A DNA stretch of 27,204 bases from positions 1 to 27,204 of the forward strand of contig JAEZHS010000730.1 of assembly GCA_023436825.1 (NCBI GenBank), written 5' to 3'. Source of the DNA: Pseudomonadota bacterium. Lineage in GTDB: Bacteria; Pseudomonadota; Alphaproteobacteria; Reyranellales; Reyranellaceae. Below, in pieces: positions 1 to 6,019 of the stretch (position 1 is the stretch's first letter; each line of letters opens with the position of its first letter). The notes beneath the pieces are model-generated. The model did no database searches and was not told the DNA's origin. It saw nothing but the letters and a program-made list of their open reading frames with translations. Position numbers and translations under genes: made by a program.

Positions 1-321
1 GCGGCGTTCGGCGGAACGATGCTCAACGCGGCGTTCCGGGAGCAATGGTGGCCGCTCGCCTGCCTGCACGTCGCCCTGAACATCGGGCTGCTCGCCATGG
101 AGCTGGCCGGCCCGCACCGCCGCGCCGTGCGGATCGGCGGCGCCCTCGTCTTCGCCGTCGTCCTGGCCGGCGCGACCGACGCCGCCCTGGGATCCGGCAG
201 GACCTTGACCGTGCCCATCGCGCTGGCGGGCCTGGCTGCCGTCACCTGCGCCTGGACCCTGTATCGCAGCTACGCGTCCCCAGTGTCGACACCGCGAGAA
301 ACCGCAAGGAGAACCCCATGA
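1..321 (+). CDS. C-terminal part of a membrane protein, cut by the window edge
   Basis: The reading frame is open from base 1, so the gene begins upstream; an internal ATG lies at 19. The visible ~106 residues contain about three hydrophobic segments (around ACLHVALNIGLLAMELAG, GGALVFAVVLAGATDAALG and VPIALAGLAAVTCAWTLY) joined by short basic loops, and end in a polar tail. I do not recognise the family. The TGA stop at 319-321 overlaps the ATG of the next gene (ATGA, 318-321), which implies translational coupling and a shared membrane-associated role. No catalytic motif is visible in this fragment. Confidence 0.6.
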   Translation, partial: AAFGGTMLNAAFREQWWPLACLHVALNIGLLAMELAGPHRRAVRIGGALVFAVVLAGATDAALGSGRTLTVPIALAGLAAVTCAWTLYRSYASPVSTPRETARRTP

Positions 322-1169
322 GCATGCTGAACGACGTCGATGGAAGCGCCGCGGCCCGGCCGCAGGTCCATGCGTCGCGGCGCTTTCCTGCGACCATCGG
401 GCGGTTCGACGAGCGCGCCGACCGGGCAGCGATCGACGGGCTGACGCGATGGGTCGAGGAGCGCTATCGCGCCGACCTGGCCGAGCGGCCGTCCAAGCAC
501 GTCTATGTCAGCACACTGCCCGAGCCCGTGATCGCCGAGATCGACCGGCTGCGCGACAGCGCGCTCATACGCTCCCTGATCGCGAGCCGGGTCGCGCCGG
601 GCAGCGTCATCGCGCCGATGAAGCACACCGACGAGCTCTACATCTCGCACTACAACAAGGATCGCGGCGGCGACCAGGGACTGTTCGACAAGCACTACGA
701 CGGCAACCTGCGGTTCCTGGCGTCGAGCGTCGTCGTGCGGGCGCTGATCTACCTGCAGTCCGACGCCACCTACAAGGTCGTGTTCGACGACAGCCGCGTC
801 GAGAAGGCCTTCGAGACCTACGATTTCGGCCTGCTGGACTTTCACCGCGAGCTGCACTGGGTCGAGGGCCAGTACAATCCGGCCGGCCGCCAGCGCATCC
901 TGCTGAAGTGCAACTACCTGGTCACGCCGCGCAACGCCGCCGTTGCCGGGCGCGCGGCGCTGGCCGCCAACACCGCCGTGTTCTACGTCGTCAAGGCGGC
1001 GATGGAGTACTCCAAGAGCCCGCGCACACCGGCCGAGCGCGCCGTCGGCTTCCTGTGCAACCTGTTCCGCCGGCTGAACAACATCCATCCGCTGATCCCG
1101 CTCGCGCTCGTCGCCGGCGCGGCCATGGGGACGCTCGCGGCAGCGATCTGGGGCGTCTCTTTCCTGTAA
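318..1169 (+). CDS. Putative membrane-anchored Fe(II)/2-oxoglutarate-type oxygenase
   Basis: A protein of 283 residues. The start at 318 is preceded by AAGGAG (306-311) and overlaps the upstream stop as ATGA. The middle holds an H-x-D pair (His126, Asp128 in DKHYDGN), a distal histidine in LDFHRELHW (His176 or His180) and a basic residue in GRQRILLKC (Arg191/Arg193). That order matches the metal- and 2OG-binding facial triad of the double-stranded beta-helix oxygenases (H-x-D...H...R). A hydrophobic stretch near residues 207-222 and a C-terminal transmembrane segment (PLIPLALVAGAAMGTLAAAI) should hold it at the membrane. Family membership is inferred from motif spacing only. The substrate is unknown; the neighbouring Mpo1-like, aminotransferase and phosphatidylserine decarboxylase genes suggest a lipid. 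Alternative: an uncharacterised membrane protein whose HxD is coincidental. Confidence 0.5.
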   Translation: MSMLNDVDGSAAARPQVHASRRFPATIGRFDERADRAAIDGLTRWVEERYRADLAERPSKHVYVSTLPEPVIAEIDRLRDSALIRSLIASRVAPGSVIAPMKHTDELYISHYNKDRGGDQGLFDKHYDGNLRFLASSVVVRALIYLQSDATYKVVFDDSRVEKAFETYDFGLLDFHRELHWVEGQYNPAGRQRILLKCNYLVTPRNAAVAGRAALAANTAVFYVVKAAMEYSKSPRTPAERAVGFLCNLFRRLNNIHPLIPLALVAGAAMGTLAAAIWGVSFL

Positions 1170-1373
1170 CTGGAACGCGGTACGAAGGTCACTCTGTCTC
1201 GCTGCGTCACCGGAAACAACAAGACTGCTGAAAGTGCCCCCTCGCATCGGTCCAACGCCCGCCGGCAAGGACCGAGCCTCACGCCTTCCGCCGACCCAGC
1301 GCCGGTCGCTCCGCCTCACGGCCAGCGACAGCGAGTGGCCGCGACTCCCCCTCCATCGACAAGGACAGCGCTC

Positions 1374-2066
1374 ATGAGTGGCTTCTTCAACGAACTGAAA
1401 GTGCAGCGTTGGGACGACCACCGCTACTACCACCACAGCAAGGTCAACCAGTCGCTTCATCTGGTCAGTGCGACGACTTTCCTGTTCGCCTACGTGGTGG
1501 CGTTCTCCGATCCCGCCATGGCCGCGTTGATCGGCTGGCTGGTCGCCATGACCACGCGCCAGGTCGGCCATCTGTTCTTCGAGCCGCGCGGCTACGACCA
1601 GATCAACCAGGCGACTGACGAGTACAAGGAAGAGATCAAGGTCGGCTACAACATCAAACGCAAGCTGGTGCTGCTGGCGGTCTGGGCGGCCTCGCCGCTG
1701 CTGCTGGTCGTCGATCCGACGCTGCTCGGCGTCTTCACCCCGCACGCCGACTGGTCCGAGTTCATGACCCATGTCGGCCAGCTGTGGCTGGTGGTCGGCC
1801 TCTCCGGCATCGCCTTCCGCGTCGTGCAGCTCTTCCTGCTGAAGGACCTGCAGACCGGCCTGGTGTGGGCGACCAAGATCGCCACCGACCCGTTCCACGA
1901 CATCAAGCTCTATCATCGGGCGCCGTGGGAGCTGGTGACCGGCCGTTACACGAGGCACACCGCGCAGGCCGTCGCCGCGCCGATCATCCCCGACGAGATC
2001 ATTCCCGCCCTGGGGGAGGAGATCGCCGAGGAGGTGCCGGTGCCGGTGTCGAAGACGGGCGTTTAG
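1374..2066 (+). CDS. Mpo1-like (DUF962) membrane dioxygenase family protein
   Basis: A protein of 230 residues; ATG at 1374 has AAGGA at 1361-1365. The N-terminus carries HH-x3-N-x3-H (His20, His21, Asn25, His29) followed by a hydrophobic segment, then QVGHLFFEPRG (Gly65, His66, Glu70). Yeast Mpo1, an Fe-dependent dioxygenase in alpha-oxidation of 2-hydroxy fatty acids, has the same two blocks (HHNPKNVLIH and FVGHGVFEKR) with the histidines in equivalent places. A C-terminal half beyond the usual DUF962 core adds two hydrophobic segments and a His-containing stretch (DPFHDIKLYHRAPW). It is a multi-pass membrane protein 204 bp after the putative oxygenase on the same strand, so probably co-transcribed. 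I remember the family assignment rather than having searched it; the activity is inference. Confidence 0.6.
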   Translation: MSGFFNELKVQRWDDHRYYHHSKVNQSLHLVSATTFLFAYVVAFSDPAMAALIGWLVAMTTRQVGHLFFEPRGYDQINQATDEYKEEIKVGYNIKRKLVLLAVWAASPLLLVVDPTLLGVFTPHADWSEFMTHVGQLWLVVGLSGIAFRVVQLFLLKDLQTGLVWATKIATDPFHDIKLYHRAPWELVTGRYTRHTAQAVAAPIIPDEIIPALGEEIAEEVPVPVSKTGV

Positions 2067-2078
2067 CTGCAAACTGCC

Positions 2079-2197
2079 GTCATCCCGACCGGAGCCGAGC
2101 GTAGCGAGGCGAAGTGGAGGGACCTTTCCTTACGGCGCCGGCGACAGAGAAGGTCCCTCGACTACGCCACCCTTCGGGTGGCTTCGCTCGGGATGAC
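2079..2197. repeat. Long imperfect palindrome, dispersed GTCATCCCGA-type intergenic repeat
   Basis: The outer arms GTCATCCCGA (2079-2088) and TCGGGATGAC (2188-2197) are perfect inverted repeats, and so are the inner arms GAGGGACCTT (2117-2126) and AAGGTCCCTC (2150-2159). Partly complementary GAGCG/AGCGA-rich sequence lies between. This is the look of a dispersed palindromic element common between alphaproteobacterial genes. It sits between convergent genes and could act as a bidirectional terminator. The minus-strand aminotransferase gene reads into it and stops in its loop (TAA, 2130-2132). Confidence 0.8.
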
Positions 2198-3860
2198 CGA
2201 GGAACGCAGCCAGCATCTCGCGCAGGATCCGTCGCTTGATGGCCCTGTCGGTGGCCAGCGCGCCGGTTTCCCACCAACCGTCGCGGCGCATGGCTTCGGC
2301 GGCGGCGAGGAAGCGCTCGGCCACGGCCTCGAAGTCGGCGTCGCTGAAGTTCAGGCTGAAGATCAATCGGCCGGTGCCGATCCAGCTCAGCGCCAGGCGC
2401 TCGGCCCTGAGATAGTACTGGAGCATCCAGTTGTAGCGCGACGAGCGCGTGTGGCAGACGGTCCAGACCGTCGACAGCGCCGCGATGTGGAGCGGCAGGC
2501 CGCGCTCGGCGAGCCGGCGATTGAGCGATTCCGTCCGCGCCGCCCAGGTCGCGTCGAGATCGCGATAGAGCGCCTGCATTCCGGGGCTCTCGAGGTGGAC
2601 CAGAAACTCGTTCATCGCCGCCATGACGTAGGGATGGGAATTGAACGTGCCGCGGGCGAAGCAGATGTCGACAGGGCGATCGTCGCAATAGCGCTTCATG
2701 AAACGGTGCTGGCCGCACACCACGCCGATGGGAAAGCCGCCGCCCACCGTCTTGCCGTAGGTCACGATGTCGGCGGTGACGCCGAAATATTCCTGGGCGC
2801 CGCCGGGCGCCAGGCGAAAGCCGAGGAAGACCTCGTCGAAGATCAGCACGATGCCGCGCTCGCTGCAGACGGCGCGCAGCGCCTTCAGCCAGGCGGTGTA
2901 GGCGGCGCGATCGACGCTCTTGTCCGGCCGGCTCGCGACCAGGGTCGAATCGGCGGGGGCGGCGATGTTGGGATAGAGCGCCTGCACCGGATTGACCAGC
3001 ACGCAGGCGATGTCGCGGCGACTGCGCAGCACGGCGAGCGTCCTCTCGGACATTTCCGCCAGGGTGTAGGTGCCGCGGGCGGGCTCCGGGTTGCCGACGC
3101 CGGGCTGAACGTCGCCCCACCAGCCGTGATAGGTGCCGCAGAAGCGCACGAGATGGGAGCGCTTCGTGTGATAGCGCGCCAGCCGCACGGCCTGCATGAC
3201 CGCTTCCGTGCCCGACATGTGGAACGAGACCTCGTCCATGCCGGAGATGCGGGCGAGCCGCGCGGCATTGTCGGCGACCAGAGAGGGATAGGAGCCCAGC
3301 ACCGGGCCGAGCGCGTCGACGCGCCGGGCGCCGCGCTCCATGCAGCCCTTGTAGAAATCGTAGCCCAGCAGGTTCACGCCGTAGGAACCGCTGAGATCGT
3401 AGGCGGCGTTGCCGTCGAGATCGGTGACCTGCACGCCGCTCGACGAGGCGACGAACGAGCTCGCCGGCAGGGCCGCCTTGACGCGCGGGCTGAACTGGAA
3501 GGGCACGCGGTAGCTCTCAGTGAACTGCAGGTCCGAGATGTGCGCCGCGGCCTCGGCGGTGCGGCCGAGCGTGCGCGCTGCCTCGAGGCGGAGCTTGCGC
3601 GACAGTTCTTCGAACCCTGCGCGGCGCCGCTCGGTGATTTCCGCGCTGGCGTCATCGGCCCGGAAGAACTGCGCATCGCCGTAGGCATAGCGCGGCACCA
3701 GCGCGGCGATGCGGCGAGACAGGCGCGAATGCCCGGCGAGCGAGCGATGCTTGGCGCGCGACAGGGCGAGTCGCGCCCGCAGCTTCATTCCCAGCATGAC
3801 CACCAGCAGGCCTGCAGCCAGCAACGCGGCAATCGACCAGCCATCCAGCATCACAGCCAT
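2130..3860 (-). CDS. Membrane-anchored class III PLP aminotransferase (glutamate-1-semialdehyde aminomutase-like)
   Basis: A protein of 576 residues, longer than the ~430 usual for glutamate-1-semialdehyde aminomutases. Residues 8-25 form an N-terminal transmembrane anchor followed by a basic linker and a ~100-residue extension. The class III fold then shows SGTEAV (216-221, phosphate binding), GTYHGWW (Tyr244 stacking on PLP), FDEV (Asp342) and YGKTVGGGFPIG with the Schiff-base lysine at Lys370. The SGTEAVMQAVRLAR and TYHGWW wording is closest to the aminomutase subfamily, but the anchor and lack of haem genes argue against a role in tetrapyrrole synthesis. The substrate is unknown; a membrane lipid or amino-alcohol precursor is plausible given the divergent decarboxylase gene. 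The last ~20 residues (from GHPERS) are encoded by the palindromic repeat. Start codons of this gene and the decarboxylase are only 11 bp apart and no strong Shine-Dalgarno is visible. Confidence 0.85.
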   Translation of the reverse strand: MAVMLDGWSIAALLAAGLLVVMLGMKLRARLALSRAKHRSLAGHSRLSRRIAALVPRYAYGDAQFFRADDASAEITERRRAGFEELSRKLRLEAARTLGRTAEAAAHISDLQFTESYRVPFQFSPRVKAALPASSFVASSSGVQVTDLDGNAAYDLSGSYGVNLLGYDFYKGCMERGARRVDALGPVLGSYPSLVADNAARLARISGMDEVSFHMSGTEAVMQAVRLARYHTKRSHLVRFCGTYHGWWGDVQPGVGNPEPARGTYTLAEMSERTLAVLRSRRDIACVLVNPVQALYPNIAAPADSTLVASRPDKSVDRAAYTAWLKALRAVCSERGIVLIFDEVFLGFRLAPGGAQEYFGVTADIVTYGKTVGGGFPIGVVCGQHRFMKRYCDDRPVDICFARGTFNSHPYVMAAMNEFLVHLESPGMQALYRDLDATWAARTESLNRRLAERGLPLHIAALSTVWTVCHTRSSRYNWMLQYYLRAERLALSWIGTGRLIFSLNFSDADFEAVAERFLAAAEAMRRDGWWETGALATDRAIKRRILREMLAAFLGHPERSHPKGGVVEGPSLSPAP

Positions 3861-3871
3861 CTCAACACCCC

Positions 3872-4747
3872 ATGACCCTGCGTTCGGAACTCGCCAAAAT
3901 CGTCCAGCAGGAGGACATCAACTTCCTGCTGACCAACCGGATTCCCCGGCGGCTCGCCACGCGCTTCCTCGGCTGGTTCAGCCAGATCGAGAATCCGGCC
4001 GTGGCACGGGCGTCGATCGCCGTATGGCGCCTGTTCGCCGACCTCGATCTCAGCGACGCCAGGCAGAAATCCTTCAAGAGCCTGCATGCCTGCTTCACGC
4101 GCGAGCTCAGGCCCGGCGCACGTCCGGTCGACGGCGATCCGCAAGTGCTGACAAGCCCGTGCGACGCCATCGTCGGCGCCTGCGGCAGGATCGACGGCGG
4201 CCAAGTCCTGCAAGCCAAGGGGTTCCCGTACGCGCTGCGGGACCTGCTGATCGATCCGGCGCTGATCGAGGCCTATCGCGACGGCCAGTACGCGACGCTG
4301 AGACTCACCTCGAGCATGTATCACCGCTTCCATGCGCCCTACGACGCGACCGTCGAGCGGGTGACCTACATCTCGGGCGACACCTGGAACGTCAATCCGA
4401 TCGCGCTCCGGCGCGTGGAGAACCTGTTCTGCAAGAACGAGCGCGCCGTGATCCGCACCAAGCTTGCCGCCGGCGACGAGGGCAGTCATCTCGTGACCCT
4501 GGTGCCGGTGGCCGCGATCCTCGTGGCCAGCATCCGCCTGCACTTCCTCGATGTGACGATGAACATGAACTATCGCGGCGCCGCTGAGATCGAGTGCGAT
4601 ACGCCCGTCAGGAAGGGCGACGAGCTCGGCTGGTTCGAGCATGGATCGACGATCATCGTGTTCGCGCCGCCGGGCTTTCGCCTGTGCGACGGTATCGGCG
4701 AAGGCACTCCCATCCGGATGGGCCGCGCGCTCATGCACCTGCCATGA
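3872..4747 (+). CDS. psd: Phosphatidylserine decarboxylase, E. coli-type proenzyme
   Basis: A protein of 291 residues, about the length of E. coli Psd (322). It converts phosphatidylserine to phosphatidylethanolamine at the inner membrane using a pyruvoyl group made by self-cleavage. Visible landmarks: TSPCDAIVGACG with Asp98, QAKGFPYALRDLL, MYHRFHAPYDATV with His154, NLFCKNERAVI, and GDELGWFEHGSTIIVF with Ser259. Asp98/His154/Ser259 match the D-H-S triad of E. coli Psd (Asp90, His147, Ser254). The usual LGST cleavage motif reads HGST; the Gly-Ser scissile pair is kept. Many alphaproteobacteria use a shorter (~230 residue) Psd, so this may be a second copy with a dedicated substrate. The start at 3872 lacks a clear Shine-Dalgarno because the divergent aminotransferase begins at 3860. 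Confidence 0.9.
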   Translation: MTLRSELAKIVQQEDINFLLTNRIPRRLATRFLGWFSQIENPAVARASIAVWRLFADLDLSDARQKSFKSLHACFTRELRPGARPVDGDPQVLTSPCDAIVGACGRIDGGQVLQAKGFPYALRDLLIDPALIEAYRDGQYATLRLTSSMYHRFHAPYDATVERVTYISGDTWNVNPIALRRVENLFCKNERAVIRTKLAAGDEGSHLVTLVPVAAILVASIRLHFLDVTMNMNYRGAAEIECDTPVRKGDELGWFEHGSTIIVFAPPGFRLCDGIGEGTPIRMGRALMHLP

Positions 4748-4861
4748 CGATCCTCGATTCTGTCTTGTGAATCAAAGCCGTTGCGCCGTCGTTACCCTGT
4801 TGTGTCGGTTGAGTGACGCGCGCGGCCCGTATCCATGCCTTCAAAAGCCCAAATGCGCGCC

Positions 4862-4900
4862 TTGAAGTCCGCTATTTTAAGATATATCTTAGACATATCT
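4862..4900 (+). promoter_or_regulatory. Promoter with tandem palindromic operator for the PadR/YqjI-like regulator
   Basis: AAGATATATCTT (4879-4890) is a perfect 12-bp palindrome, followed directly by a second near-copy AGACATATCT (4891-4900), giving two AGAYATATCT half-units with 11-bp phasing. This AT-rich block stands out in GC-rich surroundings. TTGAAG (4862-4867) and TATCTT (4885-4890), 17 bp apart, could be -35 and -10 elements, so the operator would cover the -10. The Shine-Dalgarno of the regulator gene follows at 4907-4912. The fit with PadR-family autorepression is inference from position and symmetry. Confidence 0.7.
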
Positions 4901-4921
4901 AAACATAGGAGGACAACGACA

Positions 4922-5611
4922 GTGACATTCTCCCACCCCACACACGGCCATGAAGCGGGCCGGCGCCACTGGCACGGCGACGACAACCACTATCGTCGCG
5001 GCTTCGGACGACGATGCAGACGCGACGGATCGGACGAGGCCGATGAGCTGGAACTCGCCGGCGGTCACGGCTCACGCCGGGGCCCCTTCGGCCATCGCGG
5101 TCGTCACGGCTTCGGCCGCGACGGCGAGCCCGGCGATGGACGCGGCCGGCGGCGGCGCGTGTTCGATTCGGGCGAGCTACAGCTCGTGCTGCTGAAGCTG
5201 ATCGCCGACCAGCCGCGCCACGGCTACGAGCTCATCCGCGCGATCGAGGAGCTGACGGGCGGCGCCTACGTGCCGAGTCCCGGCGTGATCTACCCGACGC
5301 TCACCCTGCTGCAGGACATGGGCCGAATCGAAGAGGCGACGGCCGCCGGACCGCGCAAGCCGTTCGCGGTGAGAGCCGATGGCACCGCCGAACTCGAGGC
5401 CAAGAAGCAGGACGTCGAGATGCTGTTCGCCCGTCTGGCCCAGCTTGCATCGATGCGCGAGCGGACCGACGGCGGCCCGGTGCGACGCGCCATGGGCAAC
5501 CTGCGCACCGTGCTGCTCGACCGCCTGGGCCGCGAGGGCGTGCAGACCGAAACCATGCACGAGGTCGCGGCGATTCTCGACGAGGCCGCCCGCAAGATCG
5601 AAAGGCTGTAA
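4922..5611 (+). CDS. PadR-family metal-responsive transcriptional regulator, YqjI-like
   Basis: A protein of 229 residues. I chose the GTG at 4922 because AGGAGG (4907-4912) lies 9 bp upstream and the operator lies just before that; the frame stays open further upstream to an ATG at 4835, which would put the operator inside the gene. Residues 1-80 are rich in His, Gly, Arg and Asp (THGHE, RRHWHGDDNH, GHRGRHG), as in the Ni/Fe-binding N-terminus of E. coli YqjI. A PadR winged helix follows (FDSGELQLVLLKLI, RHGYELIRAIEELTGGAYVPS, PGVIYPTLTLLQDMG), then a helical C-terminal dimerisation region. YqjI represses yqjH, a ferric-siderophore reductase gene, in response to nickel; this protein likely has a similar metal-sensing role. 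The next gene starts one base after its stop codon. Confidence 0.88.
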   Translation: MTFSHPTHGHEAGRRHWHGDDNHYRRGFGRRCRRDGSDEADELELAGGHGSRRGPFGHRGRHGFGRDGEPGDGRGRRRRVFDSGELQLVLLKLIADQPRHGYELIRAIEELTGGAYVPSPGVIYPTLTLLQDMGRIEEATAAGPRKPFAVRADGTAELEAKKQDVEMLFARLAQLASMRERTDGGPVRRAMGNLRTVLLDRLGREGVQTETMHEVAAILDEAARKIERL

Positions 5612-5612
5612 A

Positions 5613-5948
5613 ATGACCTTCGACAGCAGCGTCCGCGTTCCCACCGGCAAGGCCAGCCGTTACCTCCAGCAGCTCTGCAAACATTGGAGCCACAACCTCG
5701 CCGTCGAGTTCACCGAGCAGAAGGGCGCCGTGATCTTTCCGCGCAACGCGCGCGGCGCCGACTGGCCGGGAGACGCCATCCTCATGATGCAGGCGCATGA
5801 CGACGGCCTCGAATGCCGGCTGGAAACGAGCGCCGCCGGCCAGCTCGAGGCGCTCAAGGGCGCCGTCGCGCGCCATGTCGACCGCTTCGCCTTTCGCGAA
5901 GCGCCGCTCACTTTCGACTGGCAGGATGCGCCGCCCCCGCAAGGCTGA
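5613..5948 (+). CDS. DUF2218 domain protein
   Basis: A protein of 111 residues whose ATG lies one base after the TAA of the regulator gene, so the two form one transcript. It carries the DUF2218 signatures: RYLQQLCKHWSHN near the N-terminus, a beta-rich middle (GAVIFPRNA, DGLECRLETSA), and the HVDRFAFRE block near the C-terminus. DUF2218 proteins are small and cytoplasmic, and often sit beside siderophore-interacting reductases and YqjI-like regulators, which suggests a role in iron or nickel handling. The biochemical function is not established. No siderophore reductase gene is present in this window. Confidence 0.85.
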   Translation: MTFDSSVRVPTGKASRYLQQLCKHWSHNLAVEFTEQKGAVIFPRNARGADWPGDAILMMQAHDDGLECRLETSAAGQLEALKGAVARHVDRFAFREAPLTFDWQDAPPPQG

Positions 5949-6019
5949 GTGGACCGCCACGCGACACGTCCGGGCCGCGCGCGCTTGCGCATGCTGCACG
6001 GCCGACAAAAAATCGCGGC

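Noticed and set aside
270..2072. A 600-codon open frame on the minus strand antisense to the oxygenase and Mpo1-like genes
   Set aside because: Its translation is Arg/His/Gly-rich without domains, and the plus-strand genes have Shine-Dalgarno sites and motifs. Long antisense frames are expected in GC-rich DNA.
2178..3875. A 565-codon plus-strand frame antisense to the aminotransferase
   Set aside because: The composition is unlike a folded protein, and the minus-strand frame has all class III aminotransferase motifs.
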